Assembly: GCF_900101825.1 (NCBI RefSeq)
Contig: NZ_FNAG01000008.1
Location: 78,576-142,575 of the forward strand
Origin: Aquimonas voraii
GTDB taxonomy: Bacteria; Pseudomonadota; Gammaproteobacteria; Xanthomonadales; Xanthomonadaceae
DNA length: 64,000 nucleotides
Direction of reading: 5' to 3'
Positions 8,132 through 16,098 of the stretch are shown in pieces. Position numbers and translations under genes: made by a program. The notes under the pieces are model-generated. The model ran no database searches. It saw only the letters and a list, made by a program, of their open reading frames with translations, and had not been told where the DNA came from. Position 1 is the first letter of the stretch; every line of letters starts with the position of its first letter.

Positions 8132-8809
8132 ATGTGCGGTCGCTACACCAACGCCACGACCTGGGCCGAGGTCCATGCCGCGGCGACGCCGCTGCCGATG
8201 ATCGAGCCGGAAGCACCGCCCGGCATCGAGCTCAACATCGCGCCGACCGCGCTGGCCTGGGTGCTGCGGCCCGATGCCGAGGGCGTGCTGCGCGCTGCGC
8301 GCCTGCGCTGGGGCTTGGTGCCGGCGTGGTCGGAGACCTCGTCAACAAAGTTCTCGTCCTTCAATGCGCGCGTTGAAAGCGTCGCCGAGAAGCCGGTGTT
8401 CCGCGGTGCCTTCCGCACGCGGCGCTGCCTGGTGCCGGCCTCGGGCTGGTACGAGTGGCGCGAGGAGGCCGGCCGCAAGGTCCCGCACCTGTTCGAGCCC
8501 GCAGCCGGCGGGGCCCTGCTGTTCGCCGGCCTGTGGGAGCGCTGGCAGCGCGGCGACGCGGCGGTCGAGAGCTTCACGATTCTCACGTGCGATGCGCGCG
8601 GGCAGGTCGCCGAGGTGCACGACCGCATGCCGGTGCTGGTCGCACACGAGCAGGCGCGGCACTGGTTGGATCTGTCCCTGCTTGAAGCCGAAGCCTTCGC
8701 ACTTTCGCTGCAGACGCCTGTGCTGAAAGTCGAGCGCGGGCGAGCGCCGCCCGCTTCGCCCCGCAGGTCGCGTTCGGCACCCCTACCCGAGCAGCCTGGC
8801 CTGTTCTGA
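8132..8809 (+). CDS. SRAP domain protein (YedK/HMCES type), abasic-site DNA-protein crosslinking
   Basis: A 225-residue protein that begins MCGRYTN. After removal of Met, the catalytic Cys2 becomes N-terminal, as in YedK/HMCES, which protect abasic sites in single-stranded DNA by covalent bonding. Other family marks are [20 protein letters not shown] near 80-86, [13 protein letters not shown] and the active-site His in HDRMPVLV. The start is fixed by the need for MCGR although the frame is open 30 bases upstream. The Pro/Arg-rich last ~25 residues look unstructured. Stands alone; an SOS link is known for the family but no LexA box was seen. Confidence 0.92.
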   Translation: MCGRYTNATTWAEVHAAATPLPMIEPEAPPGIELNIAPTALAWVLRPDAEGVLRAARLRWGLVPAWSETSSTKFSSFNARVESVAEKPVFRGAFRTRRCLVPASGWYEWREEAGRKVPHLFEPAAGGALLFAGLWERWQRGDAAVESFTILTCDARGQVAEVHDRMPVLVAHEQARHWLDLSLLEAEAFALSLQTPVLKVERGRAPPASPRRSRSAPLPEQPGLF

Positions 8810-8896
8810 GCCTCAGCCGGGCTGCCGCGCTTGCGGTGCTGCTCGGCCTGCACCACCATCCGCGCCCCGCATCGCCCGCATTCCAAGGAAACCGCC

Positions 8897-9379
8897 ATGT
8901 TCCGCATCGGCACCGGCTACGACGTCCACGCCTTCGGCCCCGGCGAGTTCGTGACTCTCGGCGGCGTGCGCATCGCCCATGGACGCGGCCTCGTCGCCCA
9001 CTCCGATGGCGACGTGCTCATCCATGCCCTGTGCGATGCCCTGCTCGGCGCGCTGGCGCTGGGCGATATCGGCAAGCATTTCCCGCCCTCCGACGACCGC
9101 TGGAAGGGCGCGGACAGCCGCGATCTGCTGCGCGCCGTGCGGGCGATGCTGAAGGCGCGCGGCTGGGCAGTGGTGAATGTCGACAGCGTCGTGGTCTGCG
9201 AGCGGCCCAAACTGCTGCCGCACATCGAGGCCATGCGCGCGAACCTGGCGGCGGATCTCGGCATCGAAGCCGATGCCGTCAGCGTCAAGGCCACCACCAG
9301 CGAGAAGCTCGGCTTCACCGGTCGCGAGGAAGGCATCGCCGCCCAGGCCGTGGCCCTGCTGCAGAAGGCGGGCGCATGA
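8897..9379 (+). CDS. ispF: 2-C-methyl-D-erythritol 2,4-cyclodiphosphate synthase
   Basis: A 160-residue IspF of normal length. It catalyses the fifth step of the MEP isoprenoid pathway, cyclising CDP-ME 2-phosphate with release of CMP. The N-terminal metal site is visible as GTGYDVHAF (Asp9, His11) with [16 protein letters not shown] holding the third His. The [22 protein letters not shown]-terminal pattern is typical. The start follows AAGGAA. The stop overlaps the truD start (ATGA). The usual partner ispD is not immediately upstream. Confidence 0.97.
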   Translation: MFRIGTGYDVHAFGPGEFVTLGGVRIAHGRGLVAHSDGDVLIHALCDALLGALALGDIGKHFPPSDDRWKGADSRDLLRAVRAMLKARGWAVVNVDSVVVCERPKLLPHIEAMRANLAADLGIEADAVSVKATTSEKLGFTGREEGIAAQAVALLQKAGA

Positions 9380-10416
9380 GCGCGGTGCCGGAGCGGCCGC
9401 GTGCGCTGGGCGATGCGGTGCTGAGCGCGCGCATCCGTGAGCGGCCTGAGGATTTCCGCGTCGACGAGGTGCTGGGCTTCGCCCCCGGTGGCGGCGGTGA
9501 GCACCTGTTCGTTTGCATCGAGAAACGTCAGGCCAACACCGGCTGGATCGCCAAGCAGCTGGCCAAGTGGGCCGGTATCGCGCCGATGGGCGTGGGCTAT
9601 GCGGGGCTCAAGGATCGCCACGCGGTGACCCGCCAGTGGTTCAGCCTGCACCTGCCCAAGCGCATCGCCCCGGCCACCGCGTTTGAAGACGCCGAGGCCG
9701 TGCTGATCGAACAGGCCTGGCACAACCGCAAGCTGCCGCGCGGGGCGCTGAAGGGCAACCGCTTCCACTTGCGCCTGCGCGGGGTCGACGGCGCCCGCGA
9801 GGCCATCGAACAGCGCCTCGCCGACATCGCCGCGCGCGGCGTACCCAACTACTTCGGCGCGCAGCGCTTCGGTCGCGACGGCCGCAACCTGCAGGCCGCG
9901 GAAGCGATGTTCGCCGGCCGCCGCGTCGACCGCGATGAGCGCTCGATCCTGCTGTCGTCGGCGCGCTCGGCGATCTTCAACGCCGTGCTCGCTGCGCGCG
10001 TGCAGCGCGGTGACTGGGACCGGCTGGTCGAGGGCGAGGTCTGCATGCTCGACGGCAGCCACAGCGTGTTCGGGCCCGAGCCGATCACGCCCGACCTCGT
10101 CGAGCGCGCGCAGCGCATGGACATCCATCCGACCGGGCCGCTGTGGGGCAGCGGCGCCCTGCGCTGTGCCGGCGGACTTGCCGAACTGGAGACGGACTGC
10201 GCGACGCAGTTCGAGGCGCTGCGCGCGGGACTGGAATCCGTTGACCTCAAGCAGGAGCGCCGCGCGCTGCGGCTGCCGGTGCGCGAGCTCCAGTGGCGCT
10301 TCGAGGACGCGCAGACCTTGGAGATCGCGTTCTTCCTGCCGGCCGGCGCGTTCGCGACCAGCGTGCTGGAAGCGCTGGGCGAGATCACCGATGTCGCAGG
10401 GCGGGGCGGGGAGTAG
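9376..10416 (+). CDS. truD: tRNA pseudouridine(13) synthase
   Basis: A 346-residue TruD, which isomerises U13 in tRNA-Glu to pseudouridine. The catalytic Asp sits in [17 protein letters not shown], and [14 protein letters not shown] is the second family hallmark. RPEDFRVDE near residue 25 and the insertion TRUD domain are present. The ATG overlaps the ispF stop by four bases, indicating translational coupling; an ispF-truD pair is common in gammaproteobacteria. Confidence 0.97.
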   Translation: MSAVPERPRALGDAVLSARIRERPEDFRVDEVLGFAPGGGGEHLFVCIEKRQANTGWIAKQLAKWAGIAPMGVGYAGLKDRHAVTRQWFSLHLPKRIAPATAFEDAEAVLIEQAWHNRKLPRGALKGNRFHLRLRGVDGAREAIEQRLADIAARGVPNYFGAQRFGRDGRNLQAAEAMFAGRRVDRDERSILLSSARSAIFNAVLAARVQRGDWDRLVEGEVCMLDGSHSVFGPEPITPDLVERAQRMDIHPTGPLWGSGALRCAGGLAELETDCATQFEALRAGLESVDLKQERRALRLPVRELQWRFEDAQTLEIAFFLPAGAFATSVLEALGEITDVAGRGGE

Positions 10417-10734
10417 TCGCGGGCATCGCCGGCGCCGTGTGCGCTCGCGGTAGCGGGAGCGGCGTTGGAACACGCCGGCAGCTCGCTGCGGCGCGACGCG
10501 CGTGTGCTTGCCGGGTGCTCGGGAAGCTGGAGTCCATGGTGGGCCGGGGCCCACCCTATGAACCGCGTCAATAGGATGGGCCCTGGCCCACCGCAGCTCG
10601 ACGCCCGCCTCGGTTGCATCACGCCACGCGCGTGGCGTCGCCAGTCGCGGCGGGCGCTCAGGCGTCTCTGAAGGCTTGCTCTCGGGGCGAAACGCGCGCC
10701 CCGTTGTCGCGGTGGATCGCGCTGATCAAAGCGG
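10417..10734. other. Non-coding gap with palindromic repeats
   Basis: A 318-base gap between convergent truD and amidohydrolase genes. It contains the GGTGGGCC palindrome pair listed separately and no plausible gene. Confidence 0.55.
10538..10592. repeat. GGTGGGCC...GGCCCACC palindromic repeat, two copies
   Basis: A perfect palindrome of 8-base arms around GG (10538-10555) is followed by a near-identical one with ATGGGCC-CT-GGCCCACC ending near 10592. Relatives occur near 12310-12330, 12446-12458, 12471-12488 and 61100-61117, so this is a dispersed REP-type family. Confidence 0.85.
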
Positions 10735-12213
10735 CTACCCACCCCAGGCCAGAAAGTTCATGAACTCGCGCCGCGTCTTCGGCCCGTAGGTGCGGAAGGC
10801 CGGGTCCGGCGCGTTGCGGTAGTTCGCGCGCGCGGCGGTCACGGCGTCGCCCTTGATGTGCCTATCGAGCACGTCCTGTGGCACGCGGTAGATCTTCAGC
10901 GCATTGAGCCCGAACACCTGCGCGCGCATCTCCGGTGTGATTGCCGGGTAGCCGTAGCGCTCTTGGAACTCCTCGCTGATCTGGAAGCTGCGGAAGGCCT
11001 GGATCTGGTCCTGCGGGCTGCCGTACCAGATCGAATCGGTGCCCCATAGAACATTGCCGGCGCCAAGGTGCTTGAACAGCTTGCCCAGCGCGTGCGCGGC
11101 CGAGTCCGGATCGCGCATCAGGAAGCGCCAGGTCGAGCCCAGCTCCGCGTACACGTTGCTGCCCGGCCCCAGACCCGCCGCCATCACCGAGGTGATCAGC
11201 GCATCGATGCCGTCCGTGCGCTGCGGGTCGTAGGGGCCTTCCGCTTTGTCGGTGACGAAGCCCGAGTGGTAGATGAGGAAGTTCACGTCGGGATAGCGCT
11301 TGGCGACGCGGCCGATGTCGGCGCAGGTGCTGTGCTCGTAGCTGCGCGGGCCAAACGGCAGGCCCTTGTGGATGGCGATATTGCGCACGTCGAGTCGGCG
11401 CGCTTCCTCGATCATGGCCAGGCCGACATCGTCGTCCATCCAGAAGCCGGCCGAGCCGTCCGGGCCCCACTGGGTGTAGGTCTTCCAGGCGCTGATGCCG
11501 AACTCGCGCGCCAGCCGCTCCATGTCCTCGATGTCGTGCTTCTGGTTGGGGTTGACGCGACCGTGCAGGAACAGCCGATGCGTGCCCTGCATCGTCTCGA
11601 CGATGCGCGCGGTGGCGGCGGCCTCCTCGATGGTCAGCGGCTCGCCCTCGCGGGTGCTGGGCACGAAGCTCAGCACCATCAGGTCGGTGTCGGAGTCCAT
11701 GAAGATGTCGCGCAGGAAGGCATCCGGCCCGAAGCACTGCAGACGGTCGAGATTGCCCGGCAGCGAGGCCGCGGCGCAGCTCTGCGCCTCGAAGCTGGCC
11801 AGCGGGCGTGCGCCCTCCGGCAGGCGCCGCGTCCAGGCCCCGGTCGGGTTCACGAAGTGGCCCTGCACATCGAAGATGAACTCGTTGCCCGCCAGCACCG
11901 ACTGCGCGGCGGCTTCGTCGAGCGCGGCCTCGGTCGGCAGCGCGTAATGGCCGCCGGTCTTGCCGGTGGCGGCGAAGGCCGCGTTCATGGCCAGCAGGGT
12001 GCTGGCCGCACCGCAGGCCGAGATCATGAACTCGCGCCGCCGCAGACCCAGACGCCTCGCGTGTTTCGTGGCCTGTTCCAGGGCCAGGCGGTTCGCATAC
12101 AGGTGATGCGGTGCCAGCGGCACCGGCACGAACTCGCCGTTGCTGGCGCTGTCCAGCTTGATCGGCAGGCGCAGACCCTCCGGATCCTGGTTGCTCGGTG
12201 TGCGCTTGGACAT
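10735..12213 (-). CDS. Amidohydrolase (Amidohydro_2 family) with Tat-like signal
   Basis: A 492-residue protein. A twin-arginine-like stretch RRREFMISACGAAS lies near residues 48-61, followed by a hydrophobic segment ending AAFA. This suggests Tat export, though ~47 residues precede it, which is long for a signal n-region. The rest is a metal-dependent TIM-barrel hydrolase of the amidohydrolase-2 type: FDVQGHF near 92, LFLHGRVNPNQ, NIAIHKGLPFG, FLIYHSGF and NVLWGTDSIWYG near the C-terminus, with conserved His and Asp metal ligands. The reaction may be a decarboxylation or a hydrolysis; no neighbour indicates a substrate. Confidence 0.8.
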   Translation of the reverse strand: MSKRTPSNQDPEGLRLPIKLDSASNGEFVPVPLAPHHLYANRLALEQATKHARRLGLRRREFMISACGAASTLLAMNAAFAATGKTGGHYALPTEAALDEAAAQSVLAGNEFIFDVQGHFVNPTGAWTRRLPEGARPLASFEAQSCAAASLPGNLDRLQCFGPDAFLRDIFMDSDTDLMVLSFVPSTREGEPLTIEEAAATARIVETMQGTHRLFLHGRVNPNQKHDIEDMERLAREFGISAWKTYTQWGPDGSAGFWMDDDVGLAMIEEARRLDVRNIAIHKGLPFGPRSYEHSTCADIGRVAKRYPDVNFLIYHSGFVTDKAEGPYDPQRTDGIDALITSVMAAGLGPGSNVYAELGSTWRFLMRDPDSAAHALGKLFKHLGAGNVLWGTDSIWYGSPQDQIQAFRSFQISEEFQERYGYPAITPEMRAQVFGLNALKIYRVPQDVLDRHIKGDAVTAARANYRNAPDPAFRTYGPKTRREFMNFLAWGG

Positions 12214-12309
12214 GGCGATGGCTCCGTCTGGCGGGAGCCCCATTGCCGCGCCGATCGCGCTGCAGCAGCCAGTGTCGATGGTCCCGGGTTCGCAAACCCG
12301 CCCTTCATG

Positions 12310-12490
12310 GGCTGGGACCTGGCCCACCATGGGCTTGACGCTGGCCCGGTGCATAGGGCGATCGAGGGGGGATGTCGACGTCAACACGTCGCGCCTATCG
12401 TCGGGACTTCGATTCCGGTTGGTCGGAGATTTCAGCCATGGGCGGGGTGGGGCCCACCCAACACGCCCGTCGGTGGACCAAGGCCCACCT
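12310..12490. repeat. Further GGTGGGCC-type palindromes
   Basis: Between the amidohydrolase start and the pgaD stop are three diverged copies of the same palindrome family: GCTGGGACCTGGCCCACC near 12311-12328, GGTGGGGCCCACC at 12446-12458 and GGTGGACCAAGGCCCACC at 12471-12488. The last sits a few bases past pgaD and may help end pga transcription. Confidence 0.7.
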
Positions 12491-12497
12491 TGTGGAC

Positions 12498-13049
12498 TCA
12501 CTTCATGACCCGGCGCAGCGGCTTGGGCGGCTCCAGCGTGGCGACGAAGCCCTCGGGCTCGGCCTGCTCGTTCATCTGCAGCACCACCACCGGCAGCGTC
12601 TCGAAGCTGGTGCGCAGTTCGTGCGGCAGCGAGAGCGGGGCACCGAGCGCGGCGGCGACCACGGCATCGGAGACCGGCGGGGTGGTCTTGCGGCGCTCGA
12701 CGCCGGTGAAGCGCCAGCGGTTGAACTCGGCCCACAGCAGCAGCACGGCGACGCCGCCGCCGCCCAGGATCGGCAGCAGCAGGCCGGGCATGCCGTCGCC
12801 GGTCAGCAGCGGTGCGGTCAGCTCCAACCAGGCGTAGCGCAGGCCCAGGGCCCAGGCCAGGGTGGTGAGCAGGGGGGCAATCAGCCAGAAGTAGGCGGCC
12901 CAGGCGGCGCTGGTCAGCAGGTGCGAGAGCGTGCGCTGGCGCCAGCTGACCTTCTCCGGTACCACGATGAGCGGGCCGCTCGGCTTGGCCTGGTGGGCCG
13001 AGGCCGCGATCTGGGCGGCCGGGTTCAGGGTTTCCATCGGGCGGCTCAC
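12498..13049 (-). CDS. pgaD: PgaD-like accessory protein of poly-N-acetylglucosamine synthesis
   Basis: A 183-residue inner-membrane protein with two predicted membrane helices (AAWAAYFWLIAPLLTTLAWA and GLLLPILGGGGVAVLLLWAE) and a preceding motif SWRQRTLSHLLTSAAW. In PNAG producers PgaD binds PgaC, and c-di-GMP activates the pair. The GTG at 13049 overlaps the pgaC stop (GTGA), exactly like the pgaA-pgaB junction in this operon, so it is chosen over the ATG at 13037. The C-terminal cytoplasmic tail is longer than in E. coli PgaD (137 residues). Confidence 0.85.
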   Translation of the reverse strand: MSRPMETLNPAAQIAASAHQAKPSGPLIVVPEKVSWRQRTLSHLLTSAAWAAYFWLIAPLLTTLAWALGLRYAWLELTAPLLTGDGMPGLLLPILGGGGVAVLLLWAEFNRWRFTGVERRKTTPPVSDAVVAAALGAPLSLPHELRTSFETLPVVVLQMNEQAEPEGFVATLEPPKPLRRVMK

Positions 13050-14308
13050 TGCACGCCCCGATCCGGGCTGACCCAGGTCGCGCGTTTGGGTTGGCCCCGA
13101 AACAGGGTCTTGGGCACCGCCACCACGGTGGTGAACAGGCTGAGCAGCCAGTAGGCGATCGGGTACCAGACCATCCAGAAGTAGTTGCGGCCGACGCCAG
13201 CCTCGTAGCGGCGGTCGATGATCATCGACACCGCGAACTGGCTCATGCAGATCAGCGCCAGCACCATGCCGTGCCAACGCGGCAGGATGCTGTCGACGTA
13301 CAGCGCCGGCGGCATCGGGAACACGAGGCCCAGCGCCCACAGGATCAGGATGCCCAGCATCACGTAGGCCCAGATCACGCTGAAGAAGTACTCGGCCAGC
13401 ACGCCCCACATGCGCCGCTTGCGCCAGCTGAGCAGGCTGCCGGCGTGCTTCATCAGTACCTCGACGCCGCCCTGGGCCCAGCGCAGGCGCTGTTTCCACA
13501 GGCCCTTGTAGGTCTCCGGCATCAGGATCCAGCACAGGGCATTGGGCTCGTAGCGGATGTCCCAGTGATCCAGCTGCAGGCGCCAGCTGATGTCGATGTC
13601 CTCGGTGATCATGGTTTCGTTCCAGAAACCGATGCGCTCAAGCGCGGTCTTGCGGAAGCCGGCGATCACGCCCGAGAGGGTGAAGATGCGGCCGTAGACG
13701 CGCTGGGCGCGCTTGATCATGCCGATGATCGAGCTGAACTCGCCGACCTGCAGCCGCCCCAGCAGGGTGCTGCGGTTGCGGATGCGCGGGTTGCCGGTGA
13801 CCGCGCCCACGCGCGGGCCCGAGGCCAGGTGCCAGACCATCCAGCGGGTCGCCCAGGGGTCGAGCATGGCGTCGCCGTCGACGCAGATCAGGTACTCGCC
13901 GCGGGCCGCCAGCGTGCCCATGCGCAGGGCGTTGGCCTTGCCGAGGTTGCGGCTCAGGTGGATCACCCGCAGACGCGGAAAGCGCGCGGTCAGGCGGTTC
14001 AGGTGCTCGGCGGTGTCGTCGGTCGAGCCATCGTTGATCGCGATGATCTCGAAGTCGGGATAGATCTGCGCGGCGAGTGCGGAGATCGTGTCCTCGCAGT
14101 TGGGGCCCTCGTTGTGGCAGGGCACCAACAGGCTGGCAAACGGGTACTCGCCCATCTCCGGTGGCTGGTGGCGCGGCGGCTCGTGGCGCTCGCGGCGCAG
14201 GAAGTAGTAGAGCCCGCCGCTCATCCAGACGATCGACATGGTCGCCGGGTAGTAGAAGGCGAAGCCGAAGAACAGGCTCAGGAACTCGGGACTCTGCAGC
14301 CAGCTCAT
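13046..14308 (-). CDS. pgaC: Poly-beta-1,6-N-acetyl-D-glucosamine synthase
   Basis: A 420-residue family-2 glycosyltransferase. The N-terminal membrane helix is followed by the catalytic domain with NDGSTDD at 92-98, DGD at 144-146, TED at 235-237 and QRLRW at 273-277, the D,D,D,QxxRW set of processive beta-glycosyltransferases. At least three C-terminal helices follow (AYVMLGILILWALGLVF, WHGMVLALICMSQFAVSMI, WYPIAYWLLSLFTTVV). It polymerises UDP-GlcNAc and moves the chain across the inner membrane with PgaD. The ATG overlaps the pgaB stop. Confidence 0.95.
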   Translation of the reverse strand: MSWLQSPEFLSLFFGFAFYYPATMSIVWMSGGLYYFLRRERHEPPRHQPPEMGEYPFASLLVPCHNEGPNCEDTISALAAQIYPDFEIIAINDGSTDDTAEHLNRLTARFPRLRVIHLSRNLGKANALRMGTLAARGEYLICVDGDAMLDPWATRWMVWHLASGPRVGAVTGNPRIRNRSTLLGRLQVGEFSSIIGMIKRAQRVYGRIFTLSGVIAGFRKTALERIGFWNETMITEDIDISWRLQLDHWDIRYEPNALCWILMPETYKGLWKQRLRWAQGGVEVLMKHAGSLLSWRKRRMWGVLAEYFFSVIWAYVMLGILILWALGLVFPMPPALYVDSILPRWHGMVLALICMSQFAVSMIIDRRYEAGVGRNYFWMVWYPIAYWLLSLFTTVVAVPKTLFRGQPKRATWVSPDRGVQ

Positions 14309-16098
14309 GGCCTGCTCCCCGCCGTGTCGCGCAGGTAGGGGAAGCGACGCGCGCTCGCCACCGCGCGGGCGGCGCGCAGGGCGGGCTGGCCGCTGATGAA
14401 GTCGTCCGGGTAGTAGGCGAGGTGGCGCACGCCGCGGGCGCGCAGCTGGCGCGCCTGGTCGACCAGCTCGGCATCGTCGATCGCGCGATCCGCCGCCCAG
14501 TCGCGGGCCTGCAGCACGAACACGGTGCGCTGGAAGCCGCGGTCCGCGGTTTCGACGCGGGCGGCGAGATCGAGCAGCCAAGCGCCTGCGTCGGCTGCGC
14601 CTTCCATGTGCGGCATCGCCATCAGCGCGACGCGGTCGTAGGCCGCCAGCATCGAGGCGTGGTCCTGGGCGAACCAGGCGCGGCTTTCGGGCTCCAGCAG
14701 CGGCCGCGCGTAGAGATTGCGGGTGGTTTCGAGACGCGGACGCTCCGCTTCGGCGGCGGCCTCCAGGGCAAGGGTGAAGTCGATCAGCGCCTTGACCCGC
14801 TGGGCCTCGTCGGGCAGCGCCTCGCGCAGCTCGTCCTCGCGCAGGAAGGCGTCGTCGTGGAAGAGCAGGCCGTCGATCGGCGCGCGCGCGGCGAGATCGG
14901 CGTAGAGCTCGCCGACGTACTGCAGCGTGCGCGGATCGGTCGGGTCGAGACGCGGGATCTCGCCGGCATTCGAGGCCGCGATGCGGCGCGGCGCGTCGGC
15001 GCCTTCGGGCCAGTGCCAGCCCAGCACCGGCAGCCAGGCGTGCACCGACACGCCGGTCTTGCGACGCAGCAGCTCGGCGACGCGCGGAAACAGCTCCGCG
15101 CGCACCGGCAGATGGCGGTTGCCGAAGTACAGCGCATCGGCGGCGCCGTCGCCGTCGGGGTCGGCAAAGGCCTGCAGCCAGACATGGGTGGGCGCGATCG
15201 CGTCGATGCGCGCGACCAGCGCGTCGAGATTGCGTTCGAGCTGGGCCGGGTCGACGTCGTAGACGGAGTCGAGGTCGACCTGCACGGCGCGGAAGGCGCG
15301 CGTGCGATGCAGCGCGAGTTCGGCGACGAAGTCGGCAAGGCTGGCCTCGCTGGCGACATCGAGGCGGCCCAGCACGGACAGGGCGTCCGACCGTGTCCGC
15401 GGACGCGACAGGTCGAAGCCCAGCGCCAGCCCCAGCGCATTCGCCTGCCGCATGCCCTGCGGTGACCAGGCGCCCTGCGGCCAGGCGATGGCGCGCGGTG
15501 CATGGGCGAGCTGGGCCTGCAGCGCGTCGACGCTGGCCTTGAGCTCGGCCTCGATACGCGCTGCGTACGCGTCCGTGGACTCCAGCGCACTGCCGTCGAA
15601 GCGGCGCCAGGCGCGCGCCGGCAGGGGCGCTGTGTCCTCAGCCTGCGACCAGCGCGTGTCCAGTGCGTGACCGGCGCTGATGAATTCGATCGAGCCTTCC
15701 TCGGCGATGCGCTTCAGCGCGGCCCAGTCGAGACGATCGCGGTCGATGCCGATGCGGGCCGTCGGCACCGCGGCCACGGCCGGCCAGCCGAAGGCGCGCA
15801 GCAGCGGCCAGACCTCGGTTTCCAGCGAGCGATGCGCGCCGTCAAAGCTGAGCAGCAGGGCGCGCTCGGGCAGAGGCGCACCGCCGCTGCGGGCCTCCAG
15901 CACCTGCTGCAGGCTGACCGGCCGATAGCCCTGATGGGCCAGCCAGTCGAAGCGAGCGGTCAGCTGCTCGCGCGACAGACGCTCGTTGCCCGCGTTGCGG
16001 TTCTCGGCCACCACGTCGGCAAAGCGCAGCACCCGCAGCTCGGCGTACGCGGGCGCCGACAGCATCAGCAGCAGAACGCTCAGGAGCAGGCGGCTCAC
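14305..16098 (-). CDS. pgaB: PgaB-like protein: intact glycoside hydrolase domain, degenerate deacetylase domain
   Basis: A 597-residue protein starting with GTG that overlaps the pgaA stop; residues 1-19 form a signal peptide without a lipobox Cys. The N-terminal NodB-type domain reads LLLSFDGAHRS around 81-91, where E. coli PgaB has the metal-binding FDDG. The SH(x)nH segment is replaced by SAGHALDTRW at 141-150. Two of the three usual metal ligands thus appear lost. The C-terminal GH153-like domain is well kept (VDLDSVYD, LQAFADPDGDG, FHDDAFL, AMPHMEG). In pga systems PgaB partly deacetylates and cleaves PNAG in the periplasm. Here cleavage or binding seems likelier than deacetylation. Confidence 0.88.
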   Translation of the reverse strand: MSRLLLSVLLLMLSAPAYAELRVLRFADVVAENRNAGNERLSREQLTARFDWLAHQGYRPVSLQQVLEARSGGAPLPERALLLSFDGAHRSLETEVWPLLRAFGWPAVAAVPTARIGIDRDRLDWAALKRIAEEGSIEFISAGHALDTRWSQAEDTAPLPARAWRRFDGSALESTDAYAARIEAELKASVDALQAQLAHAPRAIAWPQGAWSPQGMRQANALGLALGFDLSRPRTRSDALSVLGRLDVASEASLADFVAELALHRTRAFRAVQVDLDSVYDVDPAQLERNLDALVARIDAIAPTHVWLQAFADPDGDGAADALYFGNRHLPVRAELFPRVAELLRRKTGVSVHAWLPVLGWHWPEGADAPRRIAASNAGEIPRLDPTDPRTLQYVGELYADLAARAPIDGLLFHDDAFLREDELREALPDEAQRVKALIDFTLALEAAAEAERPRLETTRNLYARPLLEPESRAWFAQDHASMLAAYDRVALMAMPHMEGAADAGAWLLDLAARVETADRGFQRTVFVLQARDWAADRAIDDAELVDQARQLRARGVRHLAYYPDDFISGQPALRAARAVASARRFPYLRDTAGSRP

